Notes: generated from the sequence alone by a model not told the origin. A stretch of DNA of 64,000 bases from Vibrio cyclitrophicus (GCA_023206055.1 CP065367.1:496001-560000); one strand, 5' to 3'. Positions 27,324 to 37,093 are shown, numbered from the stretch's first letter. Made by a program: numbers and translations.

Positions 27324-28565
27324 ATGGCATCATCTTTTGTAACGTCGAGCATGTTTCGATTTTGCTTCCCTTTAGTCCTGCTAACAATTTTGCTCGTTGG
27401 TATGGACAACGTCATTCTCGTGACGGACTCAAATTTAGGGTTTGCTAGCAACCTTCCTTACATTTTATTGAGCGTTGCGGTTCTGCTATGCCACACATTC
27501 AGACAAGGTCGAATGGCGATGGTATCGGTGACCATGCTTCTCGCTTATCTGATCATCCAAGTTCGCTTACAAACGCCTCTCAATACTGGCACAACACTAT
27601 TAGAGCTCTCGTTACTTGCGGCATTGGTACCCGTCACTTGCTTACTTGTTTATGCCTTCCCTGATAACGGCGTAAACTCAAAGTCGATGCTGCTATACGC
27701 CATCGTTCTCGTTCTATTCATGGTGTGGGCACAACTCATCGTCTCCCACTTCCATGCCGGCGGTTTTGAATCATGGAGTGAAGGGCTTCTGTTTACTGTC
27801 AGAGACTTCTCCAAACTGCCTTTTGTTTTGGTGTTGTATAGCCTTTGCTTGTTTGGCATTACTGCCATTCTAGTGTTGGTGTATAACCGCTCTATCGATG
27901 TTGTGGTTTATAGCGCAATTTTGCTTTCTTCTTGTACGTTCATCTTCTTCGACGTTCAATACATCTCCAACACCATGTTCTCATTGTCAGGCACATTGAT
28001 CATCGTTTATGTGATGTCCGCTAGTCATGATATGGCCTTTAATGACCAACTAACTAATATTCCCGGTCGACACGCCTTAGAAGTCGATATGAAGCACTTA
28101 GGGCGTAAGTATTCGCTTGCGATGGTCGATATCGATCACTTTAAGCAATTCAACGATACTTACGGACATGACATTGGTGACGATGTGTTAAAACTGGTGG
28201 CTCGCATTCTGAGAGAAACGACCGGTGGCGCGAAAGCTTATCGCTATGGTGGAGAAGAATTCACGATTATCTTTAAAGGCAAACATTCGGAACAAGTTAA
28301 AGAGCATCTTCAAGCTCTAATTTCCGAGGTTCAAAACTACGACATGACGATTCGGAATAACCATGAGCGCCCTGATGATCATGAAGTGGGTATGAAAAAG
28401 CGTGGTAAGAACGGTAAACCATCGGAAGTGGTGAATGTGACGGTGAGTATTGGATTGTCTGATAGTACAACCACCAGACTTCCTGAAGCGGTGTTAAAGC
28501 TTGCTGACCAAGCGCTGTACAAAGCGAAAGAAACCGGTCGAAACAAGCTGTGTGTTAGTCGCTAG
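27324..28565 (+). CDS. Membrane-bound diguanylate cyclase (GGDEF)
   Basis: The 413-residue protein has about seven membrane helices in the first 235 residues, followed by a GGDEF domain. That domain contains 'MVDIDHFKQFNDTYGHDIGDD' (within residues 262-290) and active-site 'RYGGEEF', and it ends 'ADQALYKAKETGRNKL'. It should make c-di-GMP from two GTP. The product-inhibition RxxD site before GGEEF is absent. The sensory part looks like an integral membrane sensor of unknown ligand. An internal ATG at 27351 is an alternative start. Confidence 0.9.
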   Translation: MASSFVTSSMFRFCFPLVLLTILLVGMDNVILVTDSNLGFASNLPYILLSVAVLLCHTFRQGRMAMVSVTMLLAYLIIQVRLQTPLNTGTTLLELSLLAALVPVTCLLVYAFPDNGVNSKSMLLYAIVLVLFMVWAQLIVSHFHAGGFESWSEGLLFTVRDFSKLPFVLVLYSLCLFGITAILVLVYNRSIDVVVYSAILLSSCTFIFFDVQYISNTMFSLSGTLIIVYVMSASHDMAFNDQLTNIPGRHALEVDMKHLGRKYSLAMVDIDHFKQFNDTYGHDIGDDVLKLVARILRETTGGAKAYRYGGEEFTIIFKGKHSEQVKEHLQALISEVQNYDMTIRNNHERPDDHEVGMKKRGKNGKPSEVVNVTVSIGLSDSTTTRLPEAVLKLADQALYKAKETGRNKLCVSR

Positions 28566-28591
28566 AAGCGTCAATAGCTGCTGTAACTGTC

Positions 28592-28619
28592 AGCTAACAG
28601 CTAACAGCTAACAGCTAAC
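28592..28619. repeat. Four tandem copies of a 7-bp unit
   Basis: AGCTAAC occurs four times in a row just after the diguanylate cyclase stop codon. It may be slippage-prone. No function is evident. Confidence 0.7.
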
Positions 28620-28751
28620 AATAACTAAAAGGCTCAATAACTTAAGTATCTATAACTAGTTACTAATAACCAGTAAACAGAGCATTAATAACTGTATGCT
28701 TTAATGACGAGAAGAACCACTTATAAGTTCCATGTGCAATAGACAGGGAGA

Positions 28752-29753
28752 TTAATCTTGGTTGAAGAAGATAACTAAGCTCCCTCCCTTCAGACTACTT
28801 CCGTAATTGATTGTCAATCCAATTCCAACATTATCAACCCAGTCGTTAAACAGATTTGGGTTGAGTAGCCAACCTACACTGCCTTCGTAGTATGACGTTG
28901 TACCCATAGAAGCAACGGTATCACCACCGATATCAATTCTTCTTATACTGGAGTACATAGAAGTAATGTTCTTATCCCAGCGTATTAAGTCATAGAAAAT
29001 CTTGGCTTCATTGGCGATATACCAACCTTCGGGATATCCAACGTTGCCATTATTAGCCTCCCCCCAACCTATACCATTGAAGTAATGCCAACTGGTACTC
29101 AATTTATACTTTCCCCAGTCATTCTTGTCTTCAAAGGTCATTTTAATTTTAGGTTCAATGATGTAAGCCCATGCATCGGTATTGAGATAAACGTTATCCA
29201 ATTGATCTTTAATAGGCTCAAGCAATGATGAACGATATTCGAAGTCATTACGGTAATAAGAGACGTGGTTACCAATAGCAGAACTGAAACTCCAGTGCTC
29301 ATCTAATTGGGATACATTCGCAAATTCTACATAGCCAGAAATGACTGATTCTTTTTGAAAATCGCTTTTCACCGTAGACGCGTACGAAATGTCCTTCTCA
29401 ATACGCAGTGCTGACAAACGCAATGTTATCTCTTGATGATTATCTTCAGGTAGTTCAAACGTATAAGGAAGGCTGATTGAAGTAATATCTTTTCTGCGAC
29501 TTACAGAGTCTTTTGAACCAATATCTTCGTTATCTAAACTAAAGACTTTGTTTGGATCAAAATTATTAATACCAAAGGTAAACACGTCGGTGTCGTTAAG
29601 CAGTACACTGGTGGCGAAGCTCTGTTCTAAATCCTTTCTGAAACGATCAGTTAGCCAATTGGCATTAACGGTCGCCGAAAAAACGGTAAAAAATATAGGA
29701 ACCGCAAGTGTCCAAGATGTATTCGCCATAGAAAATGACTTCGAATGTGGCAT
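28752..29753 (-). CDS. Orphan outer-membrane autotransporter-type beta-barrel protein
   Basis: I choose the ATG at 29753 (333 residues); a GTG at 29765 is possible. After a signal peptide ('TLAVPIFFTVFSATVNANW') the protein is rich in alternating strands. It contains 'NAYIIEPKIKM'-like aromatic girdle segments and ends in a strand 'GSLVIFFNQD'. Length and pattern fit the solitary autotransporter barrel family (PF11557-like), which has a barrel without the usual long passenger. The family is common in vibrios and of unknown function. It lies between two diguanylate cyclase genes and is transcribed from its own promoter region. Confidence 0.6.
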   Translation of the reverse strand: MPHSKSFSMANTSWTLAVPIFFTVFSATVNANWLTDRFRKDLEQSFATSVLLNDTDVFTFGINNFDPNKVFSLDNEDIGSKDSVSRRKDITSISLPYTFELPEDNHQEITLRLSALRIEKDISYASTVKSDFQKESVISGYVEFANVSQLDEHWSFSSAIGNHVSYYRNDFEYRSSLLEPIKDQLDNVYLNTDAWAYIIEPKIKMTFEDKNDWGKYKLSTSWHYFNGIGWGEANNGNVGYPEGWYIANEAKIFYDLIRWDKNITSMYSSIRRIDIGGDTVASMGTTSYYEGSVGWLLNPNLFNDWVDNVGIGLTINYGSSLKGGSLVIFFNQD

Positions 29754-29830
29754 TTCTCTTATCACTAAAGCACTTCGTAGCTCAAACGCTAATAGAAGTA
29801 TAAACTGAAATATCTAAAAGAGCCCGCCAA

Positions 29831-30781
29831 CTAACGAGCAAGCTCCAAAATGTTGCGTTGTACAAAGGTATTTCTACCACTTTGCTTCGCTTGATAAAGC
29901 GCTTGATCGACCTTTTCGTAAATAGACGCAATAGATTCATCACCTTCAGGCACAAAGGATAACACACCTTGTGACGCTGTCACTCTATCCGATACCGTTG
30001 AGTGGTCATGAGCGTAGTTCATCTTATATAATGCCTCTTTAACTCGAGTCGCGTGTACCTTCGCAGCTTCGCTATCTGTATCACTAAGAATCAAAACAAA
30101 CTCTTCACCGCCATAACGGCCGACAAATTCACCCGCTCGAACAAACAGCTGTTTCAAGGTATTAGCAAGCCCTTGTAAGCACTTATCCCCTTGAATATGA
30201 CCATAATTATCGTTGTAAGGCTTAAAGAAGTCTACATCTAGAAGTATGACTGTCATGGATATATTACGTCTTCCGTGCCACGCTATGCTCTCTTCAAGCT
30301 TAGTATCCATATATCGACGGTTATACAATTTGGTCAAACCATCTTCGTTGGCTTGTTGTTGTAGAAGAATGTTCAGTTCTTCGAGTTTGGCGGTACTTTG
30401 TTTTAGCTCTCGTCTCATGTGCGCGATACGCTGCATCGCAATCAGCTTAGAATTTAAAACGACCTTGTTTACCGGTTTGATCAGGTAATCATCACCACCA
30501 GCGTCAATTGCTTTAGCGATCATTGCAGGTTCTTCGTGACCACTCAGGAATATGATGGGAACCCATTCTGGAAATCGACTTCTAACCTCATTAGCCACTT
30601 CAAAACCATCCATCCCTGGCATGCTAATATCAAGTAACACGAGTTCAGGATCAAAATCAGAATAAACACTCAGGGCTTCTTTTCCGCTACCGACAGCTTC
30701 TACAATATGACCCAGTTGCTTGAGTCGAATAGCAAGTTGCATCCTGTCTAGTTGAACATCATCAACCAGCAATATGCGCAT
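29831..30781 (-). CDS. Response regulator with GGDEF output
   Basis: The ATG at 30781 has AAGGGA eight bases upstream, so I prefer it to starts further up (30802, 30844). The 316-residue protein has a receiver domain with D7-D8 and phosphoacceptor D51 ('LVLLDISMPGMDGF') and 'YLIKPVNK'. A short linker and a GGDEF domain follow, with 'DVDFFKPYNDNYGHIQGDKCL', 'RYGGEEFVLIL' and the end 'VDQALYQAKQSGRNTF'. A degenerate I-site, RAGE, stands where RxxD normally lies. It should make c-di-GMP in response to phosphorylation by a kinase not present nearby. Confidence 0.9.
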   Translation of the reverse strand: MRILLVDDVQLDRMQLAIRLKQLGHIVEAVGSGKEALSVYSDFDPELVLLDISMPGMDGFEVANEVRSRFPEWVPIIFLSGHEEPAMIAKAIDAGGDDYLIKPVNKVVLNSKLIAMQRIAHMRRELKQSTAKLEELNILLQQQANEDGLTKLYNRRYMDTKLEESIAWHGRRNISMTVILLDVDFFKPYNDNYGHIQGDKCLQGLANTLKQLFVRAGEFVGRYGGEEFVLILSDTDSEAAKVHATRVKEALYKMNYAHDHSTVSDRVTASQGVLSFVPEGDESIASIYEKVDQALYQAKQSGRNTFVQRNILELAR

Positions 30782-30933
30782 CGAAGATCCCTTTTCTATC
30801 ATCACATCACCTTTATCTAGTGTTGAATATTCAAAGTAGCTCAAATTTGGGCTTAAATCATGCCCTAATCTCTATATTATATTGACTTTTTTACAGAACT
30901 TTTTAGCATTGTTTCTTTTTAAAGAGAAATACT

Positions 30934-31371
30934 ATGTCAGACGCTACAAACAACGAAGTACAAGAAATCGATTTAACCACTATCTCACCAGAGCTTCGCC
31001 AAGTTATCGAATTTGATGAAGTGCCGAAAGAGATGCACAACATGGTTACTTCTATTCATGAGGTGTCTGAAGAAGCAGTGCGTGAAACTTGGAGCAGCCT
31101 TCCAGCAAGCGCACAAAATGTTTTGGACAACTTTGAGCAATTCCACGCTCTAATCTCTGTTAGCCAAGCTTTCGCTGGCGTAAACATGATGGAAGAGTTC
31201 CCTACTCTTAAACTTCCAGAAGGCATGTCTGATGAAGAAAAAGAAGAGTACCGAGCTCAACTGCTTGACCAAATTTTACATAACTGTGTAAAAGACATGG
31301 CTAAGCAAATCAAGAAAGCACGTCGTGATGCAATCTTGAAGCGTGATTTTAAAGAAGTTTTCATCCGATAA
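30934..31371 (+). CDS. DUF3069 family protein
   Basis: The 145-residue soluble, acidic, helical protein ('LRQVIEFDEVPKEM', 'PASAQNVLDNFEQFHALISV') matches a small family seen mostly in Vibrionaceae and annotated DUF3069. No function is known. AAAGAGAAATA before the ATG gives a good ribosome site, and a clear terminator follows. Confidence 0.8.
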   Translation: MSDATNNEVQEIDLTTISPELRQVIEFDEVPKEMHNMVTSIHEVSEEAVRETWSSLPASAQNVLDNFEQFHALISVSQAFAGVNMMEEFPTLKLPEGMSDEEKEEYRAQLLDQILHNCVKDMAKQIKKARRDAILKRDFKEVFIR

Positions 31372-31426
31372 GCCATTCATCTCACCTAAATTTAGGTTGA
31401 GTGCTTAACGAAAACTTAATGATTGA

Positions 31427-31458
31427 GCCGTATGTTACTTCAAACATGCGGCTTTTTT
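31427..31458 (+). terminator. Terminator after DUF3069 gene
   Basis: An 8-bp stem GCCGTATG/CATGCGGC (31427-31434 with 31445-31452, one G-T pair) is followed by six T. Confidence 0.8.
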
Positions 31459-31728
31459 ATATCCGCTATTTTCTTCACGTCGAGTTTTACATCTGTATAT
31501 TCTTATTGCTAATGTTCATATGATTCGACAAATAATATGCCTTAACACTCATACAGTGTGGCGCAAGACTGGCAGTTATACCGTATAAAAATGACGCGCC
31601 TATCCATTCATGGAATCAAGATCAATATTCATATCGCAGACAAACATTCAACATCGCTGACAGGCTGTAAACATAAAAAAGACAATGAGCGAACCTATCT
31701 AAGCATTGCCTCTAAGATCAAATCTGAA
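31459..31728. other. Intergenic region, nothing recognised
   Basis: Between the DUF3069 terminator and the 3' end of modC. The frame 31558-31806 overlaps modC on the opposite strand and has no ribosome site, so I do not call a gene. Confidence 0.4.
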
Positions 31729-32835
31729 TCAGTGCGTGACGGCAATATCTCTTTGAGCGACACTTACACCTTTAATTTGCGCGTAAACACGCTGCCCGAT
31801 TTCTAGATTCAACTCATCCCGCGCCCACAATGTAATGGTTGCCCATAGATAGCATCCAGACTCTAACTCTAGCTCGACAGCGACACTCTGCTTATTTGTG
31901 CCTTGCTGGTGCGTCTCTACGCTCTTAATGGTCACAGGAAGGATATTACGTATCGAAGTGCCTTTCGGTTGTTCTAGCGTGATAGAGACATCATTTGCCC
32001 TAACTTGTAACCTTACCGCAGCCCCAAGGTCACTCGATACTTTCTGAACCCATAACGACGTCGACTTTCCTAGCATTAGGCGAGACAGCGCATAATCGTC
32101 ATTGTGCTCCGCCAATGTCGCTTCGAACAACGAGCTTTGCTCTGAGAAAGACTGCCAAGGTTGCATGGCTCTCGATGCCCAAACCTCTTCCGTCACGCCC
32201 GACGAAATAACTTTGCCTTGGTCAATAATCACAAGGTGATTTGCCAAGCGTAAAATTTCATTAAGGCTATGAGTGACATAGATGATCGGTATTTGAACAG
32301 TTTCGGATAAGTTTTCCAGAAACGGCATCACTTCGCGCTTACGAGGCAAGTCGAGAGACGCTAAAGGTTCATCCATCAACAAAATGCTCGGCTTTGATAA
32401 CAATGCTCGGCCAATCGCCACACGTTGCTTCTCACCGCCAGACAAACGAGCTGGGTATCGATCAAGCAACGAACCCAATGACAGAAGCGAGACTATTTGG
32501 TCAAAGTGCGCTTTATCAACGCTTTTCATGCCGTACTTAAGGTTCGCCGTCACCTTCATGTGTGGGAACAATCGCGACTCTTGGAACACATAACCAACGT
32601 TGCGCTTGTGAGTCGGCAAATTGATGCCATTTTCACTATCAAACAGTGTGGTTCCTGATACGCTGATCAAACCCTTATCAGGTCGTTTCAGACCACTAAT
32701 CGCATTGATGAGTGAGGTTTTACCCGCACCAGAACGACCAAAAATTGCCGTAATGCCGCTACTTGGGAGCTCTAAGTCGATATCAAAAAAGGTTTCACCC
32801 AGTTGTTGCTGATATTGGAGGATCAAAGCACTCAT
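31729..32835 (-). CDS. modC: Molybdate ABC transporter ATP-binding protein
   Basis: The 368-residue protein has Walker A 'GRSGAGKTS', ABC signature 'LSGGEKQRVAIGRALL', Walker B 'ILLMDEPLASLDL' and a C-terminal MOP/TOBE domain (about residues 290-350) that binds oxyanions. It powers molybdate import for molybdopterin enzymes. The ATG overlaps the modB stop by 4 bases. Confidence 0.95.
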   Translation of the reverse strand: MSALILQYQQQLGETFFDIDLELPSSGITAIFGRSGAGKTSLINAISGLKRPDKGLISVSGTTLFDSENGINLPTHKRNVGYVFQESRLFPHMKVTANLKYGMKSVDKAHFDQIVSLLSLGSLLDRYPARLSGGEKQRVAIGRALLSKPSILLMDEPLASLDLPRKREVMPFLENLSETVQIPIIYVTHSLNEILRLANHLVIIDQGKVISSGVTEEVWASRAMQPWQSFSEQSSLFEATLAEHNDDYALSRLMLGKSTSLWVQKVSSDLGAAVRLQVRANDVSITLEQPKGTSIRNILPVTIKSVETHQQGTNKQSVAVELELESGCYLWATITLWARDELNLEIGQRVYAQIKGVSVAQRDIAVTH

Positions 32836-33530
32836 GCATTGCCTCCCAAACGTTGTGCTGACTTTTTGTTAAGCCACTCAGATAACATCAATGAACCCAG
32901 TGCTATTACAATAGAAATAACACACAAACGCGCCGCTTCCAATTCCGCACCAGGGGTTTCAATAAAGGTGTACATAGCCAAAGGAATGGTTTGAGTTTCA
33001 CCGGGAATATTTGAAACGAAGCTGATGGTCGCGCCAAACTCACCCAAGCTTCTTGCGAAAGAAAGCATGGTGCCAGTAATGATCCCGGGGATCATCAAAG
33101 GCAACGTAATTGTGAAGAACACGCGAATAGGCGATGCGCCCAATGTGGCTGCCGCTTCTTCCAGTTTGCTGTCGACTGTTTCTAGGCTGAGTCGGATAGA
33201 GCGAACCATTAATGGCAACGCGACAACAACACATGCCAATGCTGCCCCCTTCCAACTGAAGCTGAATACAATACCAAACACGTCATTAAGCCATGAGCCA
33301 ATAACGCCTTGTCTGCCCATCATCACCAGTAACAAATAGCCAATGACCACAGGAGGAAGTACCAAAGGTAAATGGACAATGCTCTCTACAATGCTTTTGC
33401 CTACAAATTGTTTTTTTGCAAGTAGCCACGCTAACCCAATGCCGATAGGAATAAGCCATAAGATGGCAAACCCAGCGACTTTTAAGCTCAGCATTAAGGC
33501 TTGGTATTCGTATTCCGATAAATACATCAT
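32832..33530 (-). CDS. modB: Molybdate ABC transporter permease
   Basis: The 232-residue protein has five or six membrane helices and the EAA loop 'EAAATLGASPIRVFFTITLPLMI' (in two parts), which docks to ModC. It forms the inner-membrane channel for molybdate. It overlaps both neighbours in a modA-modB-modC operon. Confidence 0.95.
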   Translation of the reverse strand: MMYLSEYEYQALMLSLKVAGFAILWLIPIGIGLAWLLAKKQFVGKSIVESIVHLPLVLPPVVIGYLLLVMMGRQGVIGSWLNDVFGIVFSFSWKGAALACVVVALPLMVRSIRLSLETVDSKLEEAAATLGASPIRVFFTITLPLMIPGIITGTMLSFARSLGEFGATISFVSNIPGETQTIPLAMYTFIETPGAELEAARLCVISIVIALGSLMLSEWLNKKSAQRLGGNA

Positions 33531-34297
33531 TAACGCACTTCAAATCCAAAACTGTTCAAGGTTTCTTTCGCTTTTTCGCTCTTTAGGAAAGTATAGAACT
33601 CTTCTGCGACAACTTTATCGCTCAACTTCGCTACAGGGTAACGTATTGGTGTGTGGAGATTTGAAGGAAACGTCGCAACGACATCGACTTCTTTCGATAA
33701 TAAAGCGTCGGTTTTGTAGACAATGCCGAGCTTCGCTTCACTGCGTTCCACCAAGGCCAATGCCATACGAACATTGTTACTTGGTGCCAATCGAGAGCTC
33801 ACATTATCCCAAACACCCAGAGCTTCTAACGCTTCCTTAGCGTAGATACCAGCAGGCACCGACATGGTGTTACCAACTGCAAGCCTTTCATTAGTGAGCA
33901 GTTTAGACCACTGTTCTCCCTTTGAGAGTTCCAATGATACCGACGTCTCTTTCGGAGAAATCAACACAAGTTCGTTTTCACACAAGTTTGTGACATTGTC
34001 ACTAGAGACGTATTTTCGATCAACTAAATGCGTCATCCATTTCTCATTTGCCGAGATAAAAATGTCTGCTGGTGCTCCTCTTTCTATTTGTCGCACCAAA
34101 GACGACGTGCTCGCATACACAGGAATCACATCGACAGAATGAGCTTTCTCAAACTCTTTAACCAACAGATTAACTGCATTGGTCATTGACGATGCAGCAT
34201 AGACTCTTAGCTTTTCGGCAGCCAAAAGCTGAGTAGAACTCAATGCCGAAGTTAAGGCGATGGCAAAAAGGATGACTGGTTTCTTCATTGTTATCAA
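33530..34297 (-). CDS. modA: Molybdate-binding periplasmic protein
   Basis: The 255-residue product has a signal peptide ('PVILFAIALTSALSSTQLLA'). The ModA core follows ('VYAASSMTNAVNLLVKEFEKA', 'STSSLVRQIERGAPADIFISAN', 'LGIVYKTDAL'). It delivers molybdate to ModB/ModC. It begins 46 bases after cobQ on the same strand, so it may be read through from cobQ. Confidence 0.95.
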   Translation of the reverse strand: MITMKKPVILFAIALTSALSSTQLLAAEKLRVYAASSMTNAVNLLVKEFEKAHSVDVIPVYASTSSLVRQIERGAPADIFISANEKWMTHLVDRKYVSSDNVTNLCENELVLISPKETSVSLELSKGEQWSKLLTNERLAVGNTMSVPAGIYAKEALEALGVWDNVSSRLAPSNNVRMALALVERSEAKLGIVYKTDALLSKEVDVVATFPSNLHTPIRYPVAKLSDKVVAEEFYTFLKSEKAKETLNSFGFEVR

Positions 34298-34343
34298 TTA
34301 TCTATGTTCGTTTAAGCTCTTGGCCGATCTTTTCAATTCAAGC

Positions 34344-35810
34344 CTAAACCTTTAATTCTGGCCAAAGCAGGTCAAGATTTAAGTATTTTTCGATGGCATC
34401 CGCGATTCGATTAATACCCAGCTCTTTAAGCTGTTCGTGGTCAATCGCGGTCACATCGTTGGCTCCTGCCCATTCACAAATAAGCGACACAGCATCACTG
34501 TTGTCGAATACGCCATGCAGGTAAGTACCAAAAATCGAGTTATCTTGATTCACAGCGCCATCTAGGCTGCCAGATTCTAACTGAACCGGTAATGCTGTTT
34601 CTTTGACATCAGTCTTGCCTACGTGGATTTCATACCCTTTTACTTGTGCTGTTTTGTTATCCAGCGTCATAGTGCCACGTACGTTTGTTAAAGTTTTCTG
34701 CTGTGTAAGAGTCGTTTCAGTATCGAGATACCCTAACCCTTCACTGCTGCCGGGCGTACCTTCAACACCATCAGGATCGTGGATGATGTTACCTAACATT
34801 TGGTAGCCACCGCAGATACCCATCACTTTGCCGCCTAAACGCAAGTGGCGTTGAATATCTTTATCCCAGCCTTGTTGCTTTAGGTAATCCAAATCGGCCC
34901 TTACCGATTTTGTACCTGGCAAGATAATCAAATCTGCATTGTTTAAACGTTCACCTTTACCGACATAACGTAAATCAATCGAAGGATTCAGTCTTAACGC
35001 GTCAAAGTCTGTATGGTTGCTGATTCGGGTTAATACTGGCACCACCACCTTAAGCTTAGCTTCTCCGTCAGATTCTTGAGCAGAGGTAATGGCATCTTCC
35101 GCTTCTAAGTTAAAACCATGCAGGTATGGCAAAACACCAATCACAGGCTTGCCGGTTTTTTCCTCTAGCCAATCTAGGCCAGATTGAAGCAGTGCGATAT
35201 CACCTCTAAAACGGTTTATCACAAAGCCTTTTACTCGAGCTTGTTCAGATTCAGACAACAGAGCTAATGTCCCGTAGAGGTGCGCAAAAACGCCACCACG
35301 GTCAATATCAGCAACGATGATCACTGGGATGTCCGCTTTCTCAGCAAACCCCATGTTAGCGATATCATTTTCGCGAAGATTGATTTCAGCTGGGCTACCC
35401 GCACCTTCAATCATCACGCTTTCATATTCTTCAGAAAGTCGGTCAAACGAATCGATCACCGTATCCATCGCAACTTTCTTGTAATCATGATACCCCGTCG
35501 CTTCCATGTTGCTCAGCGCTCGACCTTGCAGAATTACTTGCGCGCCGGTATCTGAATTGGGCTTTAGCAATACAGGGTTCATGTGAACGGTTGGCTCAAT
35601 ATTACAAGCTTGCGCCTGAACCGCTTGAGCGCGACCAATTTCGCCACCATCTTTTGTCACAGCACTGTTTAACGCCATGTTCTGTGGCTTGAAGGGTGCC
35701 ACTTTGATTCCTTTCCTGGCCAAAACACGGCATAAACCTGCCACCAAAACACTTTTCCCGGCATCTGACGTTGTCCCTTGAACCATAAGGGCACTTAATG
35801 GTGCTCGCAT
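34344..35810 (-). CDS. cobQ: Cobyric acid synthase
   Basis: The 488-residue enzyme has the N-terminal ATP-binding domain 'VQGTTSDAGKSVLVAGL', a conserved 'PFKPQNMALNS', and the C-terminal glutamine amidotransferase domain with nucleophile in 'GICGGYQMLG' and 'YLHGVFD'. It amidates adenosylcobyrinic acid a,c-diamide four times in cobalamin synthesis. No other cob genes are in the window, so it probably serves salvage with genes elsewhere. No B12 riboswitch is obvious upstream. Confidence 0.95.
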   Translation of the reverse strand: MRAPLSALMVQGTTSDAGKSVLVAGLCRVLARKGIKVAPFKPQNMALNSAVTKDGGEIGRAQAVQAQACNIEPTVHMNPVLLKPNSDTGAQVILQGRALSNMEATGYHDYKKVAMDTVIDSFDRLSEEYESVMIEGAGSPAEINLRENDIANMGFAEKADIPVIIVADIDRGGVFAHLYGTLALLSESEQARVKGFVINRFRGDIALLQSGLDWLEEKTGKPVIGVLPYLHGFNLEAEDAITSAQESDGEAKLKVVVPVLTRISNHTDFDALRLNPSIDLRYVGKGERLNNADLIILPGTKSVRADLDYLKQQGWDKDIQRHLRLGGKVMGICGGYQMLGNIIHDPDGVEGTPGSSEGLGYLDTETTLTQQKTLTNVRGTMTLDNKTAQVKGYEIHVGKTDVKETALPVQLESGSLDGAVNQDNSIFGTYLHGVFDNSDAVSLICEWAGANDVTAIDHEQLKELGINRIADAIEKYLNLDLLWPELKV

Positions 35811-36023
35811 TTGTACTTAAATCCTTAATTTCTTAATTTCTTAATTTTCAATTTATAGCTGTGGGTAATATCTATCTGCCACCATCTTAACGTCATTGCC
35901 AAGTAGATGCTCAATAAAATGAATGGAAAATGAATGTGTTACTCACTCTGGATTCAACCCCAGTGTTGTTTAATAGCTCCATCGAAACGAAGCTTACAAA
36001 CAAATTAAGCGTACTAACGAAAA

Positions 36024-36052
36024 GAAACGTTTCAAATTCAGAAAAACGTTTC
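36024..36052. promoter_or_regulatory. Two GAAACGTTTC-type operators
   Basis: The palindrome GAAACGTTTC (36024-36033) and a near copy AAAACGTTTC (36043-36052) lie 29-57 bases before the ATG of the YgiW-like gene. The central CG and AAAC/GTTT arms resemble sites of LacI/GalR-type repressors such as Cra or PurR. They may control this gene, but the regulator is unknown. Confidence 0.45.
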
Positions 36053-36080
36053 TACTAAAAACAACATTAAGGGATTCACC

Positions 36081-36458
36081 ATGAAAAAAACTGTATTAGC
36101 TATCGCATCTACTATTATCCTTGCTCCTACTTTTGCAATGGCTAGTGACCACAATAGCAATAAGCACGAAAGCGCTATTGCTTACACTGGACCGATTGAA
36201 ACCGTTTCTGTTGCGACACTACTTGCCGACACAAGTATGTTCGCAGAGCAAGAAGCAATTGTGGATGGCAAGATTGTTCGTCAACTAAAGAATGACACGT
36301 TTATCTTCTCTGATGGCCAGAGTGAAATTCAAATAGAGCTAGATGACGATATCCATCTAGCACAACCACTAACTGCTGATACTAAAGTACGTATCTTCGG
36401 TGAGTACGAAGGTGGCAAAACACCAGAGATCGAAGTTGACCATATCCAAGTTTTGTAA
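36081..36458 (+). CDS. YgiW/YdeI-type (BOF domain) periplasmic stress protein
   Basis: The 125-residue protein has a signal peptide (MKKTVLAIASTIILAPTFAMA) and then a bacterial OB-fold (BOF) domain. The domain includes 'ATLLADTSMFAEQEAIVDGKI', 'LKNDTFIFSDGQSEIQIEL' and a C-terminal 'EIEVDHIQVL'. The family binds small ligands and is induced under envelope, peroxide or metal stress. A rho-independent terminator follows it. Confidence 0.85.
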   Translation: MKKTVLAIASTIILAPTFAMASDHNSNKHESAIAYTGPIETVSVATLLADTSMFAEQEAIVDGKIVRQLKNDTFIFSDGQSEIQIELDDDIHLAQPLTADTKVRIFGEYEGGKTPEIEVDHIQVL

Positions 36459-36507
36459 GCTTCAAATCTCAAACACCTTGCTTTAAATAATGAACTTCAA
36501 TAAATTG

Positions 36508-36530
36508 GCCTGCATATTGCAGGCTTTTTT
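36508..36530 (+). terminator. Terminator after YgiW-like gene
   Basis: A 7-bp GC-rich stem GCCTGCA-tat-TGCAGGC (36508-36524) followed by six T. Confidence 0.85.
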
Positions 36531-36568
36531 GTATATACTGCCGAAAATACAATTTATATGGAGTCACC

Positions 36569-37093
36569 ATGCTAGGTCGCACAAACAAGACTGTCCTTCT
36601 GGGGTTAGCTGCACTGTGTTCATTCTCTGCGTCTGCAAACAACTTTAACTACAACACATTTGAGATGCGCATGGGTACGAGCCCTAGTACTTTCGGTGGT
36701 GAAGTCACGACAATGTTCACCCAGAACTCCCACTTCGTTGCACGTATCGATTCTGAATTTGAAAGTGATTGGGATGCGGCTATAGGTATGGGATTTAACG
36801 GTCCAATTAGTCAATTTGCTGACGTTACGGGCCAAATGCTACTGCACAACATTGAACGTAATGACGACAACCACATCAAAACTGAAGTAAACATCGGTTT
36901 GAGAGCTTGGTTAATGGCAAACGTTGAAGTTAACGCGCGCCTTGGTCAACTGCTCGACAACGACGACACTCGTTCAATTGTTGGTGTTGGTGCGCGTTTC
37001 CACTCTACAGATCAACTTTCTGTTGGCCTTGACTTACGAAACAACGGCACTTACGGTCACCAAATCTTAATGTCGGCTAGATTTGGATTCTAA
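36569..37093 (+). CDS. Small outer-membrane barrel-like protein
   Basis: The 174-residue protein has a cleavable signal (LGLAALCSFSASA) and about eight predicted strands with alternating polarity. It ends 'QILMSARFGF', with the terminal phenylalanine typical of Bam-inserted barrels. I do not recognise the family with certainty. It has its own ribosome site (TGGAG) and stands between two terminators, so it is probably monocistronic. Confidence 0.7.
   Translation: MLGRTNKTVLLGLAALCSFSASANNFNYNTFEMRMGTSPSTFGGEVTTMFTQNSHFVARIDSEFESDWDAAIGMGFNGPISQFADVTGQMLLHNIERNDDNHIKTEVNIGLRAWLMANVEVNARLGQLLDNDDTRSIVGVGARFHSTDQLSVGLDLRNNGTYGHQILMSARFGF

Noticed and set aside
27131..27451. Minus-strand 106-codon frame ahead of the diguanylate cyclase
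   Set aside because: Overlaps the start of the well-supported GGDEF gene on the other strand and has no ribosome site.
31558..31806. 82-codon plus-strand frame between DUF3069 and modC
   Set aside because: Runs into the modC 3' end in antisense, without a ribosome site or family features.
35811..36080. Cobalamin riboswitch upstream of cobQ
   Set aside because: I could not find a convincing B12 box or the expected helices.
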